Assembly (NCBI GenBank): GCA_026707945.1
Contig: JAPOVV010000110.1
Location: 1-64,000 of the forward strand
Length of the DNA: 64,000 nt
Direction: 5' to 3'
Origin: Gammaproteobacteria bacterium
GTDB taxonomy: Bacteria; Pseudomonadota; Gammaproteobacteria; Pseudomonadales; Azotimanducaceae
The translations under genes and the position numbers were made by a program. Of this stretch, positions 63,334 to 64,000 are shown one piece after another (the first letter of the stretch is position 1; each line of letters opens with the position of its first letter). Under the pieces are notes generated by a model, which had not been told where the DNA came from, made no database searches, and worked only from the letters and a program-made list of their open reading frames with translations.

Positions 63334-64000
63334 CGGTTGTTGTTGGGACCTGAGATCGCCTCTGGGTATCTTCGAACATGAGCAACACACTATCCCACAT
63401 TCTGCCGAATATCCCTTTCTCCTCAACTCTCGCCAAAGCGATTAGTGGCACGCGCGCGACCTCTTCTTCGGCCGCGATTAATCGTAGCTCGCCTAGTTTC
63501 GTACCAGCCTCAACGGGTGCCTCGATTAAGTCCGGCAATATCAACTCGCGAGTAACGCCGTCGAACAGACGTTGAAACATCGTTTTCTTGATCGTCTCTC
63601 CGACCCCAATCGGGACCTGTTCTGTTGTGCCGAACCAGATTCGCGCGTCAGTCACATGCTCTCCTTCGGAGACAAGGATCTTGGTTCGGTAGTTTCTGAA
63701 GCCGTAACTAAGCAACTTTCGCGTCTCGCGCGTTCTTGCCGAGGTGCTTTCGGCTCCCATCACGACACTGATGAGTCTCATATCGTCACGCTTCGCCGAG
63801 ACCGCTAAACAGTATCCCGCGTCTTCCGTGTACCCGGTCTTTATGCCGTCCACACTGGGGTCCAACGTCAGCAAGCGATTCCTGTTAGGTTGATTGATGT
63901 TGTTGTACTCGAACTCTCGTTCGGCGTATATCTTGTAGTGCTCGGGATAGTCGCGAATCAACGCATCTGACAGTATCGCAACATCTCGTGCAGACATGTA
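63320..64000 (-). CDS. dacA: D-alanyl-D-alanine carboxypeptidase (PBP5/DacA), C-terminal part, 5' end outside window
   Basis: The frame stays open at the window end, so only the last ~227 residues are seen. SVDGIKTGYTEDAGYCLAVSAK carries the KTG motif of the penicillin-binding fold. The PBP5-type C-terminal domain follows (GEHVTDARIWFGTTEQVPIGVGETI, TRELILPDLIEAPVEAGTKLGEL) with the amphipathic membrane anchor GIFGRMWDSVLLMFE. It trims the terminal D-Ala from pentapeptides in the periplasm. The nucleophilic Ser motif is upstream of the window. Confidence 0.93.
   Translation of the reverse strand, partial: YMSARDVAILSDALIRDYPEHYKIYAEREFEYNNINQPNRNRLLTLDPSVDGIKTGYTEDAGYCLAVSAKRDDMRLISVVMGAESTSARTRETRKLLSYGFRNYRTKILVSEGEHVTDARIWFGTTEQVPIGVGETIKKTMFQRLFDGVTRELILPDLIEAPVEAGTKLGELRLIAAEEEVARVPLIALARVEEKGIFGRMWDSVLLMFEDTQRRSQVPTTTDAES

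Noticed and set aside
1-64000. CRISPR array, prophage or insertion sequence
   Set aside because: No regularly spaced repeats, integrase, transposase or terminal inverted repeats were seen anywhere in the window.

Overview
The window looks like chromosome of a free-living gammaproteobacterium, most likely an uncultivated marine lineage. The evidence is the 3' end: ychF-pth-rplY-prs-tRNA-Gln-lolB running one way and hemA-prfA-prmC-moeB the other, followed by lipB-dacA. That is the classic gammaproteobacterial arrangement, although ispE is missing between lolB and prs. cmoA-cmoB and ppk/ppx agree with it. Most of the window is gene-dense single-copy chromosome with short operons. No phage, insertion sequence or CRISPR array was seen. 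Gene decay is visible at three places: a D-aminoacylase relic, a frameshifted ABC binding protein and a degenerate tandem paralogue.

Region by region: 1-6.8 kb holds acyl-CoA and redox metabolism (enoyl-CoA hydratase tail, glutathione peroxidase, 2-hydroxyacyl-CoA lyase, methylmalonyl-CoA-epimerase-like VOC protein, a glutaredoxin-DinB fusion, PGRP-type amidase, phytanoyl-CoA dioxygenase, SMP-30 lactonase, YbjQ). 7-12 kb is an accessory block on the minus strand: a secreted hydrolase, an Rnl5-type RNA ligase, a ParA-like ATPase and a toxin-antitoxin pair. 12-24 kb mixes a HAD phosphatase, the D-aminoacylase pseudogene, VOC/DUF1330 proteins, ppx/ppk, cmoAB, an acyl-CoA dehydrogenase, an Smr protein and a second PhyH. 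24.6-29 kb is an RND efflux pair. 29-32 kb has a secreted YHYH/HNH protein and a hairpin-led small-gene locus. 32.3-41.8 kb is a guanidine/urea carboxylase operon with its own ABC transporter. 42-47.5 kb has an esterase, two VOC enzymes and a MoxR/VWA pair. 47.6-54.5 kb has YccA, two lipoproteins, a carboxyltransferase, a third PhyH, tRNA-Met, DoxX and DUF1801 proteins. 54.5-64 kb is the housekeeping block.

The most notable item is at 3167-3910. The glutaredoxin-DinB fusion is open through a single in-frame TGA that falls exactly on the first cysteine of the CxxC active site (PG-[TGA]-TSC). It has a TTG start overlapping the upstream stop, a strong Shine-Dalgarno sequence, and 36 nt after the TGA a perfect 7-bp hairpin with a CGUGC loop that fits the bacterial SECIS rules. 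I read this as an undescribed selenoprotein candidate. A second in-frame TGA interrupts a small toxin-like gene at 11371-11730, where a Trp-to-stop mutation is more likely. Other points of interest are the toxin/antitoxin/ATPase/RNA-ligase cassette, the VOC-MoxR-VWA overlap operon, and a 13-bp tandem duplication that alone frameshifts the guanidine/urea binding protein.
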